This document shows, in pieces, positions 17,487-26,011 of a stretch of DNA of 64,000 nt. Position 1 is the stretch's first letter. Every line of letters begins with the position of its first letter. The position numbers and the translations under genes were made by a program. This stretch comes from Rubrivivax sp. (GTDB taxonomy: Bacteria > Pseudomonadota > Gammaproteobacteria > Burkholderiales > Burkholderiaceae_C): positions 96,736-160,735 of the forward strand of contig JALHMT010000010.1 of assembly GCA_022843905.1 (NCBI GenBank), read 5' to 3'. Under the pieces are notes generated by a model. It was not told where the DNA came from. It ran no database searches and saw only the letters and a list, made by a program, of their open reading frames with translations.

Positions 17487-19100
17487 TTACTTGCTCAGCC
17501 AGACCTGGTCGAACGACGAATACAGACCCAGGGGGCTGAGCGGGAAGTTGTTGAGCCGCTTGTTGTGCACGGTGACGAACTCGAGCTCGTGCACGAAGAC
17601 CAGCGGCGACGCTTCGACCACGCGCTTCTGGAAGTCGTGGTACAGAGCGCCGCGCTTGGCGGCATCGACCTCGACCGAGGCACGGTTCATCAGGTCGTCG
17701 GTCTCCGGCGTGGTCCAGCGCGAGGAGTTGACGAACACCGTGCCGGCCTTGATGGACCCCGAGTGGTACAGGCGGTGCACGCCGATCACCGGGTCGGCCA
17801 GGGTCTGGATCCAGTTGCTGGTGAGCTGGAAGTCGTAGTTGGTGTAGACGCGGCGCAGCCAGCTCGGCACGTCTTCGTAGCGCAGCGTGACCTTGATGCC
17901 GATCTTGCCCAGCTGCTGTTGCGTGTATTCACCGAAACGGCGCCATTCTTCGCCGTAGGGGGTGATGTCGTGCACGATCTCGAAGCGGGTGCCGTCGCTG
18001 CCGCGCGGCCTGCCGGCTTCGTCCAGCAGCTTGTTGGCCAGTTCGATGCCATTGGGCACGTTGTAGTTCTTCACGTCCGCCGTGAAGAGGCCGTTGGCCT
18101 TGAAGTTCGAGTTGATGGGGCCGGTGGCCGGGCGCCCGAAACCGAACCAGATGTTGTCGATGACGAACTTGCGGTCGATGGCGTAGGCCACCGCCTGACG
18201 CACCTTGACGTTGTCGAAGGGCGGCCTGGTGGTGTTGAAGTCGAGCTGCACGATCGGCGCCTGCATCTCGTAGCCCTTCTGCGTGACCGCGATGTGCGGC
18301 AGCGCCTGCAGGCGCTTGACGTCCACCGGGGGCACCGCGTTGAAGCCGGCGATGTGCGCTTCCTGCGTTTCCAGCACGGCCGAGCGCGTGCCGCCGTCGG
18401 CGATGAAGCGGGCCACGATGCGGTCGAGGTGCGGCAGCCCGGCCTTGCGGTACTCGGGGTTGCGGTCGAAGCGCATGAACTGGCCCTTCTGCCATTCCAC
18501 GAACTTGTAGGGGCCGGTGCCGATGGGGATGTTGGCGTTCGGGTGGCGCGTGATGTCGCCGGTGCCGAAGACGTGCTTGGAGATCATCGGCGATTCGTAG
18601 GACGACAGCGCCATCATCATGTAAGGCGCGGGCTCGCTGAGGCGGAAGACGGCCGTCAGCGGGTCAGGTGTGTCGACGGCGGTGACCGCACGGAAGGTGT
18701 TGGCGCCGCGCGGGTGCACCTTCTTCAGCACGTCCATCACGCTGAACTGAACGTCGGCGCTGGTGAAGGGCTTGCCGTCGTGGAACTTCACGCCAGGCTG
18801 CAGCTTGAAGGTCACGGTCTTGCCATCGGGGCTGACCGTCCACGACGCCGCCAGGCTCGGGATGGGCTTGAGCGAGAAGTCGTACTCCAGCAGTCCTTCG
18901 TAGACCTTGGTCGTCACCTGCCCCACCGGGCCGGCCGTGCTCTGGTAGCCCGCCAGCGTCGGGGGCTCGGGTTGCACCACCATGACCAGCGTGCCGCCCT
19001 TCTGCGGCGTGCCCTGGGCAAAGGCCGTGGGCGCCATGGTCAGCACGCCAGCGATCACGAACGCGGCCAGGCCGCGCGGCAGAGCATTCAGGACGGTCAT
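17487..19100 (-). CDS. Peptide/nickel-type ABC transporter substrate-binding protein
   Basis: 537 residues, full length for the DppA/OppA/GsiB family (SBP_bac_5). A signal peptide ends at TAFAQ (about residue 29). The mature N-terminus GTLVMVVQPEPPTL, the VYEGLLEYD segment and the hinge-region PDGKTVTFKLQPGVKFHDGKPFTS (quoted as KLQPGVKFHDGKPFT) are diagnostic. The ligand is not readable. Upstream D-cysteine desulfhydrase and the downstream amidase hint at cysteine-containing or amide-containing small molecules. AAGGAAACCCG precedes the ATG at 19100. Confidence 0.92.
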   Translation of the reverse strand: MTVLNALPRGLAAFVIAGVLTMAPTAFAQGTPQKGGTLVMVVQPEPPTLAGYQSTAGPVGQVTTKVYEGLLEYDFSLKPIPSLAASWTVSPDGKTVTFKLQPGVKFHDGKPFTSADVQFSVMDVLKKVHPRGANTFRAVTAVDTPDPLTAVFRLSEPAPYMMMALSSYESPMISKHVFGTGDITRHPNANIPIGTGPYKFVEWQKGQFMRFDRNPEYRKAGLPHLDRIVARFIADGGTRSAVLETQEAHIAGFNAVPPVDVKRLQALPHIAVTQKGYEMQAPIVQLDFNTTRPPFDNVKVRQAVAYAIDRKFVIDNIWFGFGRPATGPINSNFKANGLFTADVKNYNVPNGIELANKLLDEAGRPRGSDGTRFEIVHDITPYGEEWRRFGEYTQQQLGKIGIKVTLRYEDVPSWLRRVYTNYDFQLTSNWIQTLADPVIGVHRLYHSGSIKAGTVFVNSSRWTTPETDDLMNRASVEVDAAKRGALYHDFQKRVVEASPLVFVHELEFVTVHNKRLNNFPLSPLGLYSSFDQVWLSK

Positions 19101-19228
19101 CGGGTTTCCTTCGTGGAGCGGAGTGGAAATCGGTGGAGCAAAGGGGTCAGCAAGTCGGGCAAAGAACTCGTGCAAGCGGCGTGCCAGCAAGGATGCAGGG
19201 ATGACTGCCAAGGCCTGCGACAGCGGCC

Positions 19229-20245
19229 TCAGGCCAATGCCGTATCGAAGGCCCAGCGGTAGCCGAACAGGGCCGTCGCGCCGCCGGTGTGCACGAAGAT
19301 CACGTCCTCGTCGGCGGCGAAGCGCCGGGCCCGCAGCATGGCGACCATGCCGGCCATGCCCTTGCCGGTGTACACCGGGTCGATCAGGATGCCTTCGTGA
19401 CGGGCCACCATCTGCAGCGCCTCGACCATGCCCGCGGTGGGCTGGCCGTAGCCGGCGCCGATGTAGCCGTCGTCGGCCACCACCTTGTCGCGCGGCAAGG
19501 GCGTGGCGTGGCCCAGCAGGTCCAGCACGCGTTGCGCCAGCGCATGCACGCGAGCTTCCTGCACCTCGCGCGCCGCGCGCACGCCGATGCCGGTCACCGG
19601 CCAGCCCAGGCCCAGCGCATGGATGCCGGCGACCAGGCCGGCCTGCGTGCCCGCGCTGCCGGTGGCGTGCACGATATGGGGCTTCTTGAGGCCCATGGCC
19701 CGGCACTGCTGCACCAGTTCGAGCACGCAGTCGACGTAGCCGAGCGAGCCGAGTGCGTTCGAGCCACCGCCCGGGATCACGTAAGGCTTGCGGCCTTCGG
19801 CGCGCAGCCGCGTGGCCAGGTCTTCCAGCGCGGCGTCCATCGCGGTGCCGCCAGGCACCGTGTGCAGCCGGGTGCCGAACAGCTTGTCGAGGAAGACGTT
19901 GCCCGAATCGGCGTACTCGGCCGGCGCGTTGGTCACGCGCGCCTCGAGCAGGGCTTCGCACTGCAGGCCGGCGAACGCCGCGGCGGCGGCGGTCTGCCGC
20001 ACGTGGTTGGATTGCACCGCGCCATGCGTCAGCAGCGTGTCGGCGCCCTGACGCACGGCCTCGCCGAGCAGGAATTCGAGCTTGCGCGTCTTGCTGCCAC
20101 CGGTGGCCAGGCCGGTGCAGTCGTCGCGCTTGATGAACAGGCGCGGCCCGTCCGGTCCGCTGAGGTGCGCCTGCAGGCGACGCATGGGTTCCAGCGGGGT
20201 GGGCCAGTGCCCAAGACGGACGCGGGGGAAGGCTTCGAGGTTCAT
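19229..20245 (-). CDS. dcyD: D-cysteine desulfhydrase (PLP-dependent)
   Basis: 338 residues, fold type II PLP enzyme of the ACC deaminase/D-cysteine desulfhydrase group. The PLP lysine is Lys52 in TGGSKTRKLEFL, and Ser79 lies in QSNHVRQ. Two positions separate the activities. ACC deaminase has Glu in DPVYEGK and Leu in HLGGxPAL; here they read DPVYTGKGMAGM and HTGGATALFGY, the desulfhydrase pattern. D-cysteine is converted to pyruvate, H2S and ammonia. The gene heads the importer operon, 128 bp before the binding protein, so it may be transcribed with it. Proteobacterial dcyD genes often neighbour cystine-type importers, which makes a sulfur-scavenging role plausible. Confidence 0.85.
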   Translation of the reverse strand: MNLEAFPRVRLGHWPTPLEPMRRLQAHLSGPDGPRLFIKRDDCTGLATGGSKTRKLEFLLGEAVRQGADTLLTHGAVQSNHVRQTAAAAAFAGLQCEALLEARVTNAPAEYADSGNVFLDKLFGTRLHTVPGGTAMDAALEDLATRLRAEGRKPYVIPGGGSNALGSLGYVDCVLELVQQCRAMGLKKPHIVHATGSAGTQAGLVAGIHALGLGWPVTGIGVRAAREVQEARVHALAQRVLDLLGHATPLPRDKVVADDGYIGAGYGQPTAGMVEALQMVARHEGILIDPVYTGKGMAGMVAMLRARRFAADEDVIFVHTGGATALFGYRWAFDTALA

Positions 20246-20484
20246 CGTGGAGCCGGTGCGGCGTGGCAGACCAAGGCGGAATGGCGGCGACCTTAGCCAG
20301 CGACTTGCTCAACGTCCAATGACATCTCGGCTGCAACTATGCGTGCAGATCATGGTTTCGCACGGCGGCCGCCCGACACGAAGAAGTCGCGCTGCCCCAT
20401 GGTTCATGACGTGAACCCGTGCCGACGAGCGCGGGCCGGCTTGCGGCGTGCGGATCGCGGCCACGCCGTCATGTCCTTGGCTCG

Positions 20485-21480
20485 TCAGGGCCGGCCGGCA
20501 CGCCGACGCTCGTCGTCGTCTCGATGCTGCACCTGCTGCACCTGCTGCACCTGCTCGAGCAGCCACTGGACGAACACGTCCACCTCGGGCCGGCGCGCCA
20601 AAGACGCCTCGACCAGCAGCACGTGCCGATACCCCACCGGCAGGCGCAGGGTGGGGAAAGGCATCACCAGGTCGCCGCTGGCCAGAGCGTCCTGCAGGAA
20701 GGGCGTGCGCACCAAGGCCACGCCCTGGCCGCGCACGGCAGCCTGCACCGCCTGGTCGACGAACGAGAAGACCAGGCGGCCCGCCGACGGGGCGACCTCG
20801 TCCGCGCCGGCGAACGCGAACCAGGCCTCCCAGTTCAGGGTGCGCACCCCGGGCACCCGCGAGTCCAGGTCGAGCAAGGGCCAGCGCGCGAGATCGCGGG
20901 GCGACTGCAGCGTGGCGCCGGCCAGCAGGCGCGGGCTGAGCGCAGGCGTGGCAATGTCGTCGAAGAGCGGCACGCCACCGGCGAGCGGACGCTCCAGCGG
21001 CCACCAGCGCACGGCCACGTCGACCTGCTCGGCCCGCAGGTCGACCACGCGATCGGAGGCATCCAGGCGGATCTCGATGCCGGGGTGCGCCTGCTGGAAC
21101 AGGGCCAGCCGCGGCACCAGCCACAACGACGCGAACGACGCGTAGGTCGACAGCGTGACCCGGCGCGCGGCGCCGACGTCCCGGATCTCTTCGACACTGC
21201 GATCGAGCGTCGCCAGGGCCCGCTGGACCGCCTGCAGCAACTGCGCGCCCGCCGCGGTCAGTTCGAGTGCCCGCGTCCGGCGGAGGAACAGCGCATGCCC
21301 CAGCTGACGCTCCAGCGCCGCGATCTGGCGGCTGATGGACGACTGCGTCAGGTGCAGCTCGTGGGCTGCCTGCGTGAAGGACAGCAGCCTGGCGGCGGCC
21401 TCGAAGCCGCGCAGCGCCGCCAGGCCGATCGGCCGTTGTCGTCGGGGGGCGGGAGATGTGCGCACGGCGGCATCATGCAT
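20485..21480 (-). CDS. LysR-family regulator, GcvA-like
   Basis: 331 residues. The N-terminal winged helix (about 15-75) contains LSFTQAAHELHLTQSSISRQIAALERQLG (quoted as AAHELHLTQSSISRQIAALE). The effector domain opens RRVTLSTYASFASLWLVPRL, typical of the GcvA subgroup. It is divergent from the DUF2917 gene, 114 bp apart, its likely target; it could also act on itself. The tail is odd: LLEQVQQVQQVQHRDDDERRR, where the QVQ repeats are produced by a 9-bp DNA repeat. ATG at 21480 is the only start that keeps the whole HTH. Confidence 0.9.
   Translation of the reverse strand: MHDAAVRTSPAPRRQRPIGLAALRGFEAAARLLSFTQAAHELHLTQSSISRQIAALERQLGHALFLRRTRALELTAAGAQLLQAVQRALATLDRSVEEIRDVGAARRVTLSTYASFASLWLVPRLALFQQAHPGIEIRLDASDRVVDLRAEQVDVAVRWWPLERPLAGGVPLFDDIATPALSPRLLAGATLQSPRDLARWPLLDLDSRVPGVRTLNWEAWFAFAGADEVAPSAGRLVFSFVDQAVQAAVRGQGVALVRTPFLQDALASGDLVMPFPTLRLPVGYRHVLLVEASLARRPEVDVFVQWLLEQVQQVQQVQHRDDDERRRAGRP
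20525..20554 (-). repeat. 9-bp tandem repeat in the LysR coding sequence
   Basis: Three and a third copies of TGCTGCACC (plus strand), in frame. It encodes the repeated Gln-Val-Gln units near the LysR C-terminus. Copy number could change without a frameshift. Confidence 0.85.
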
Positions 21481-21504
21481 GCGCTCTACGCATCCATCAA
21501 CTGC

Positions 21505-21515
21505 ACGAATTTCGT
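21505..21515. promoter_or_regulatory. Dyad ACGAA-T-TTCGT between LysR and DUF2917 genes
   Basis: Perfect 5-bp inverted repeat in the shared promoter region of the divergent pair; a candidate LysR contact site. No clear -10/-35 set is visible for either gene. Confidence 0.35.
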
Positions 21516-21594
21516 TTGTGGCCAGCGCGCCGAACCGGTCCAATGCCGGCATCGACAGGGCCGCAAGTCGCGACCCATAAAGCAGGAGAACAAC

Positions 21595-21942
21595 ATGGGC
21601 CTGGCGACATCGGCGACAACAAACCGGACGATGGACCTCGGCGGCGGCCCGCTGCTGAGCATGGATGCAACCAACGGATGCATCGAGGTGACACAGGGCG
21701 GTCTCTGGCTGACCATGGAAGGCGAGGCCCGCGACACCTTCCTGGCCGCCGGCGACCGCTGGCACCTGACCGGGCAGCCCGTGGTCGTCAGCGCCTCGGC
21801 AGCGGCACGCTGGCGGCTGGTGGGCGAGGTCGCAGCCGGACAGCCGACCTGGGTCCGCGGCTGGCAGCGGCTCGTGCGCGCCACGCGACGGCAGGTGCAG
21901 CGGCTGCAGTTCGGGCCCGCGGAGGGGCAGCCATGGACCTGA
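21595..21942 (+). CDS. DUF2917 domain protein
   Basis: 115 residues, no signal peptide and no membrane helix. The core GCIEVTQGGLWLTMEGEARDTFLAAGDRWHL (quoted as VTQGGLWLTMEGEARDTFL) is the DUF2917 pattern, a small cupin-like beta fold found mainly in Betaproteobacteria, often beside a GcvA-like LysR gene as here. Biochemical role unknown. The C-terminal third is Arg/Gln-rich. AGGAG precedes the ATG at 21595. The end overlaps the start of the CPBP gene by 10 bp, indicating one operon with the two membrane proteins that follow. Confidence 0.8.
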   Translation: MGLATSATTNRTMDLGGGPLLSMDATNGCIEVTQGGLWLTMEGEARDTFLAAGDRWHLTGQPVVVSASAAARWRLVGEVAAGQPTWVRGWQRLVRATRRQVQRLQFGPAEGQPWT

Positions 21943-22736
21943 TCACGGGTGCCGACAGGCGGGCAGCCACCGCTGCGCCGGACGGGCTGCCGCGCTTCAG
22001 GCGCCGCGCAGGCGCCGTGGCCGCCGTCGGGCTGGCCGGCGCTGCCGCGCTGGTGCTGCAACCGCTGCCACCGGACATCGCCGCCCGACTGCCGGCCACC
22101 GCCGAGTGGCCGGCGTTTGCGGTGCAGGCGCTGCTTGTACTGAACCCGGCGTTGCTCGTCACCGTGGCCGCACTCGTCGGTGCAGCGCTGGCGCATCGCG
22201 TCGGGCTGCGCAGCCTGGTGGCGGGGACCGCGTCGGACCCCGCCTGGGCGCGCACCCTGGCGCGCAGCGCCGGTGTCGGCGTCGCCCTCGGCCTGGCCCT
22301 GGCAGCCATCGACAGCCTGCTGAAGCCCCACCTGGGCACCGCGTGGCAGCAGCTGGTGGCCACGCGCCCGTCGGGTGCGACGGTCCTGGTGAGCAACCTG
22401 CTGTACGGCGGCCTGGCCGAGGAAGTCATGCTGCGCTGGGGGGCCATGAGCCTGATGGCGTCGGTCTTGCGCCGGCTGCTCGGGGCTCGCCACCACGGTC
22501 CCGCCGTGGGCGGCGCCGTGGTGGGGGCAGCCGTCCTCTTCGCCGCGGCCCACCTGCCCGTGCTGGCCGCGCAGGTGGAGCTCACGCCGCTGCTCGTCAC
22601 CCGCACCCTGGTCCTCAACGGGGTGGCCGGCGTGATCTACGGGGTGCTGTTCTGGCGTCGGCACCTGGAAGCGGCCATGGCCGCCCACGCGGCCACGCAC
22701 CTCGGCCTGTGGGCCTGGTCGACACTCACGCCCTGA
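21933..22736 (+). CDS. CPBP-family intramembrane metalloprotease
   Basis: About 267 residues with six to eight hydrophobic segments. The active-site motifs of the CPBP (CAAX protease and bacteriocin-processing, Abi) family are present: EExxxR as GGLAEEVMLRWG, then FxxxH as LFAAAHLPVLA. A third His pair lies in AAHAATHLGLW, where the family usually has HxxxN/B. Members cleave prenylated or other membrane peptides and some give bacteriocin self-immunity; the target here is unknown. It overlaps the DUF2917 gene by 10 bp and is followed 21 bp later by an acyltransferase. Confidence 0.82.
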   Translation: MDLITGADRRAATAAPDGLPRFRRRAGAVAAVGLAGAAALVLQPLPPDIAARLPATAEWPAFAVQALLVLNPALLVTVAALVGAALAHRVGLRSLVAGTASDPAWARTLARSAGVGVALGLALAAIDSLLKPHLGTAWQQLVATRPSGATVLVSNLLYGGLAEEVMLRWGAMSLMASVLRRLLGARHHGPAVGGAVVGAAVLFAAAHLPVLAAQVELTPLLVTRTLVLNGVAGVIYGVLFWRRHLEAAMAAHAATHLGLWAWSTLTP

Positions 22737-22757
22737 CGGCAACCAACGAGAGCAGGC

Positions 22758-23876
22758 ATGGCCCCCGCGGAACGGACCGACTTCATCGATCGCCTGCGCG
22801 TGCTGCTGACCGTGCTGGTGATCCTCCACCACACGGCCATCACCTACGGCGGCAGCGGGGGCTGGTTCTACCGCGAGGTGCGCGACCCCGGCACGGCCTC
22901 GAGCCTGCTGCTGACGGTGTTCTGTGCCGTGAACCAGTCCTTCTTCATGGGCACGTTCTTCCTGCTCGCGGGCTGCTTCACCCCCGCCTCGCTGGCGCGC
23001 AAGGGCGTGCAGGCCTTCGTGCGCGACCGCTTCTTGCGGCTGGGCCTGCCGCTGGCGGTCTTCGGCTTCGTGCTGGGGCCGCTGACCGTGGCGCTGGCCG
23101 GCATGCCGGCAGGCCGCGGCGTGGTCGACACCTGGCTGGCGATGCTGGCCGACGGCCGCTTCGTGATCGGCCCGTTGTGGTTCGCCTGGGCGCTGCTGAT
23201 CTTCTCGCTGGCCTTCGTGGGCTGGCGGCTCGCCTGGCCCGAGCCCGCGCCCGACCCCGAGCGGCCCCTGCCCTCCTCCGCGGCCTGGGCGGCCGCGGCC
23301 CTCGCGGTGGGTGCCGCCGCGCTGGCACTGCGGCAGGTCGTGCCCGTCGGGCAGGAGGTGCTCGGACTGCAACTGGGCTACTTCGGATCCTATGTCTTCC
23401 TCTTCGTGCTCGGCACCGTGGCAGCGCGTCATCGCTGGCTCGAACGGGTCGACCGGCGACAGGCCGCGCAGTGGCGCCGGGTGACCCTGGTCACGCTGCC
23501 GCTGCTGTTCGTGGCCGCAGCGCTGGCCGGCGCCCTGAAGGGACGACCGGTCGACTTCGCCGGCGGCCTCGGCCTGCCCGCCGTGGTCTACGCGTTCTGG
23601 GAACCGCTGGTCGCCTGGGGGATCATCGCCGGGCTGCTGACGACCTTCCGCGAGCGCTTCAACCACCCGCACGCGCGGTGGCAGGCGTGGGGAGCACAGG
23701 CCTATGGCGCCTTCATCGTGCACGCGCCCATCGTGGTCGCGCTGGCGGTGGCCACGGCGAACTGGCGGCTGCCGCCGCTGGTCAAGTTCGCCGCCATCGG
23801 CAGTGCTGGCGTCGCCGCCTCCTTCGTCGTGGCCGCGCTGCTGCTGAAGGTGCCCGGGCTGCGGCGGGTCCTCTAG
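22758..23876 (+). CDS. Acyltransferase-3 family membrane protein
   Basis: 372 residues with about ten membrane helices. It opens RTDFIDRLRVLLTVLVILHHTAI, quoted as DRLRVLLTVLVILHH, where the His pair after the first helix is the family catalytic motif. Next come NQSFFMGTFFLLAGCF and, near the end, AYGAFIVHAPIVV. It resembles glucan-modifying (OpgC/MdoC-like) and other O-acyltransferases that move acyl groups from the cytoplasm to envelope glycans or lipids. Last gene of the DUF2917-CPBP operon; its stop codon lies 13 bp from that of the convergent LysR gene. Confidence 0.85.
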   Translation: MAPAERTDFIDRLRVLLTVLVILHHTAITYGGSGGWFYREVRDPGTASSLLLTVFCAVNQSFFMGTFFLLAGCFTPASLARKGVQAFVRDRFLRLGLPLAVFGFVLGPLTVALAGMPAGRGVVDTWLAMLADGRFVIGPLWFAWALLIFSLAFVGWRLAWPEPAPDPERPLPSSAAWAAAALAVGAAALALRQVVPVGQEVLGLQLGYFGSYVFLFVLGTVAARHRWLERVDRRQAAQWRRVTLVTLPLLFVAAALAGALKGRPVDFAGGLGLPAVVYAFWEPLVAWGIIAGLLTTFRERFNHPHARWQAWGAQAYGAFIVHAPIVVALAVATANWRLPPLVKFAAIGSAGVAASFVVAALLLKVPGLRRVL

Positions 23877-23889
23877 GCGTCCACACTCG

Positions 23890-24819
23890 TCAAGGCCGCG
23901 GATCGCGTGCGGCCGGCGCGAGCAGCACCTTCAGCAGCGGGTGCGGAAAGCGCCGCTGCGCGGTGATGGCGTAGAAGCGCTCCTGCAGCTGCGGGATGCG
24001 GCAGCGCTCCACCAGCTTGCGCGAGGCGAGCTCGTCGTGCACCACCACCGGCGGCACCAGGGCCAGCGCGCCGGTCTCGCGTGCCAGCAGGCGCAGCATG
24101 GCCATGTCGTCGACCTCGGCCAGCACCTGCGGCCGCACCCCGTGCTGCTCCAGCAAGGCGTCGAAGGCGCTGCGCAGCGCGCTGTGGCCGCCGGGCAGCA
24201 GCAGCGGCTGGCCGTCCAGCCCCTGCGGAAACACCAGCGGCACCGCCTTGCGACCCCGCGGCGGCGCCGAGACGATGGCCAGCGGCTGCTGCGCGATCAG
24301 CGTGCTGTGCCAGCCCTGGGCGGCGTCGCGCGGCACGGCCTCGTTGGCGAGCACGACGTCGAGCTGGTGCGCGCCCAGGTGCAGCAGCAGCTCGCGCAGG
24401 CGGCCGCTCTCCAGGCGGATCTGCACGTCGCTGCGCGCCAGCAGCGGCTTGATCAGCAGCAGCTGGAAGTTGCGCGACAGCGTCGCCACCGAGCCGACGC
24501 GCAGCACGCTCACACGGCCGCGTGGTCGGCCCGCGAGCGTGGCCAGCAGCTCCTCGCCGGCGGCGTGGATGGTGTCGGCGTGCTCCAGCGCCACGCGCCC
24601 GGCCTCGGTGAGCATGAGGCGGCGACCGCGGCGCTCGAAGAGGGCATGGCCCAGGCGCTCCTCGAGCTGCCGCAGCTGCACCGACAGCGCCGACGGCGAC
24701 ACGTGCAGCCGCTCGGCGGCGCGCGCCAGGCCCTGCTCGTGCGCGATGGCGCGGAAGTAGCGAAGGTGGTGGAAATTCAGCTCGGCCAAGGGAACGGTCT
24801 TTTGTTCGCTTTTGTGCAA
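23890..24819 (-). CDS. LysR-family regulator, NhaR-like
   Basis: About 309 residues if translation begins at TTG 24819; a TTG 36 bp further in, just before AELNFHHLRYF, fits the family start better, and no start has a good ribosome-binding site. The HTH is ARAAERLHVSPSALSVQLRQLEERLG, quoted as AERLHVSPSALSVQLRQLE. The pattern NFHHLRYFRAIAHEQGLARAA resembles NhaR-type regulators. It is divergent from the SbtA-like transporter gene and is its probable regulator, by position. Confidence 0.85.
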   Translation of the reverse strand: MHKSEQKTVPLAELNFHHLRYFRAIAHEQGLARAAERLHVSPSALSVQLRQLEERLGHALFERRGRRLMLTEAGRVALEHADTIHAAGEELLATLAGRPRGRVSVLRVGSVATLSRNFQLLLIKPLLARSDVQIRLESGRLRELLLHLGAHQLDVVLANEAVPRDAAQGWHSTLIAQQPLAIVSAPPRGRKAVPLVFPQGLDGQPLLLPGGHSALRSAFDALLEQHGVRPQVLAEVDDMAMLRLLARETGALALVPPVVVHDELASRKLVERCRIPQLQERFYAITAQRRFPHPLLKVLLAPAARDPRP

Positions 24820-24820
24820 C

Positions 24821-24834
24821 GAATGATGCCATTC
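24821..24834. promoter_or_regulatory. Dyad GAATG-ATGC-CATTC between LysR and SbtA genes
   Basis: Perfect 5-bp inverted repeat immediately beside the LysR start, in the 59-bp shared region. It fits a LysR autoregulatory/activator site. Confidence 0.4.
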
Positions 24835-24878
24835 ATTGAACTGGACGCGGCATGGGGTGTTTCTAAGAATCCCGCTCC

Positions 24879-25856
24879 ATGCCTGCCCTCGACCTGCTGT
24901 TGACCAACCTGCTCCAGCCCATCGTGCTGGCCTTCCTGCTGGGCGCGGTTGCCGGCGCCGTGAAGAGCGAGCTCGAGCTGCCCGATGCCGTCATCAAGCT
25001 GCTGTCGATCTACCTGCTGTTCTCGCTGGGGCTCACCGGCGGCCGCGAACTGGCCCGGGCCGAGATCGCCGACGTGCTGCCGCTGCTGGGCATCACGCTG
25101 CTGATGACCTTCGCGATCCCGACAGGGGCCTACCTCGTGGCGCGCCGGGCCGGCGGTTTCGACATCGCCAATGCCGCGGCCATCGCAGCGCACTACGGTT
25201 CGGTCTCGACGGCCACCTTCTTCGCGTCGATGAGCTTCGCCGCCGCCATGGGCACACCGGCCGAGGGCACGATGGCGGCGATGGTCGCGCTGATGGAGTT
25301 CGGCGTCGTGTATTCGCTGGCGCTGGCGCGCATCGCCATGGGCCGCCAGGGCGGCGGCGGCGTTCGCGTGGCCGAACTGGTGCTCAGCGTGATCCGCGGC
25401 CGCGGCATCCTGCTGCTGCTGGGCGGCATGGCCATCGGCGCGCTGGCCACCGACGCGCAGTGGTCGCAGATCAGCCCCTTCTACGAGGGCCTGTTCCGCG
25501 GCATGCTGATGCTGTTCCTGCTCGAGATGGGCATCACCGCGGCGCGGCAGATCGGCGCCTTCCGCCAGGTGGGCGTGTTCATGGCCGGGTTCGGGGTGCT
25601 GATGCCCCTGGTGCACGGGCTGGCGGGCGTCACGCTGGCCCACGCCGTGGGGCTGGGCGTGGGCGGCGCGTTCGTGTTCGGGGCCATCTGCGCCAGCGCC
25701 AGCTTCATCGACGCACCCGCGGCCTGCCGCGCCAGCCTGCCCGACGCCAACCCGGGCATCTACCTCACGGCCTCGCTGGGCGTCACCCTGCCCTTCAACC
25801 TGATGCTCGGCCTGCCGCTGTACTACGGGTATGCGCGCTGGCTCGGCGGGGCCTGA
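24879..25856 (+). CDS. sbtA: SbtA-type sodium-dependent bicarbonate transporter
   Basis: 325 residues, about ten membrane helices in two inverted halves (DUF897). Diagnostic segments: LLTNLLQPIVLAFLLG at the start, LPDAVIKLLSIYLLFSLGLTGG, AAIAAHYGSVSTATFFAS, and in the second half AICASASFIDAPAACRASLPDANPG. Cyanobacterial SbtA imports bicarbonate with sodium; proteobacterial homologues are inferred to do the same. No carboxysome, RuBisCO or carbonic anhydrase gene is in the window, so it may instead supply carboxylases. The ATG at 24879 is followed at once by the first helix. Confidence 0.85.
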   Translation: MPALDLLLTNLLQPIVLAFLLGAVAGAVKSELELPDAVIKLLSIYLLFSLGLTGGRELARAEIADVLPLLGITLLMTFAIPTGAYLVARRAGGFDIANAAAIAAHYGSVSTATFFASMSFAAAMGTPAEGTMAAMVALMEFGVVYSLALARIAMGRQGGGGVRVAELVLSVIRGRGILLLLGGMAIGALATDAQWSQISPFYEGLFRGMLMLFLLEMGITAARQIGAFRQVGVFMAGFGVLMPLVHGLAGVTLAHAVGLGVGGAFVFGAICASASFIDAPAACRASLPDANPGIYLTASLGVTLPFNLMLGLPLYYGYARWLGGA

Positions 25857-26011
25857 CGATGCACCAGATGAACAGGCTTGTGGAGAACGCTGGGGAACTG
25901 GAGGGCGTCCCGCCTCGATGCGAAGCACCGTCTGCGTCGCGCCCCCCGACGGCTGGACAACTGCACTGCGCGGACTGCGCGTGGGCGCCTGGCCGACCCA
26001 CCAGCATCATC

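Noticed and set aside
19229..20245. ACC deaminase as the product
   Set aside because: The Glu and Leu that define ACC deaminase are both Thr here, the pattern of D-cysteine desulfhydrase.
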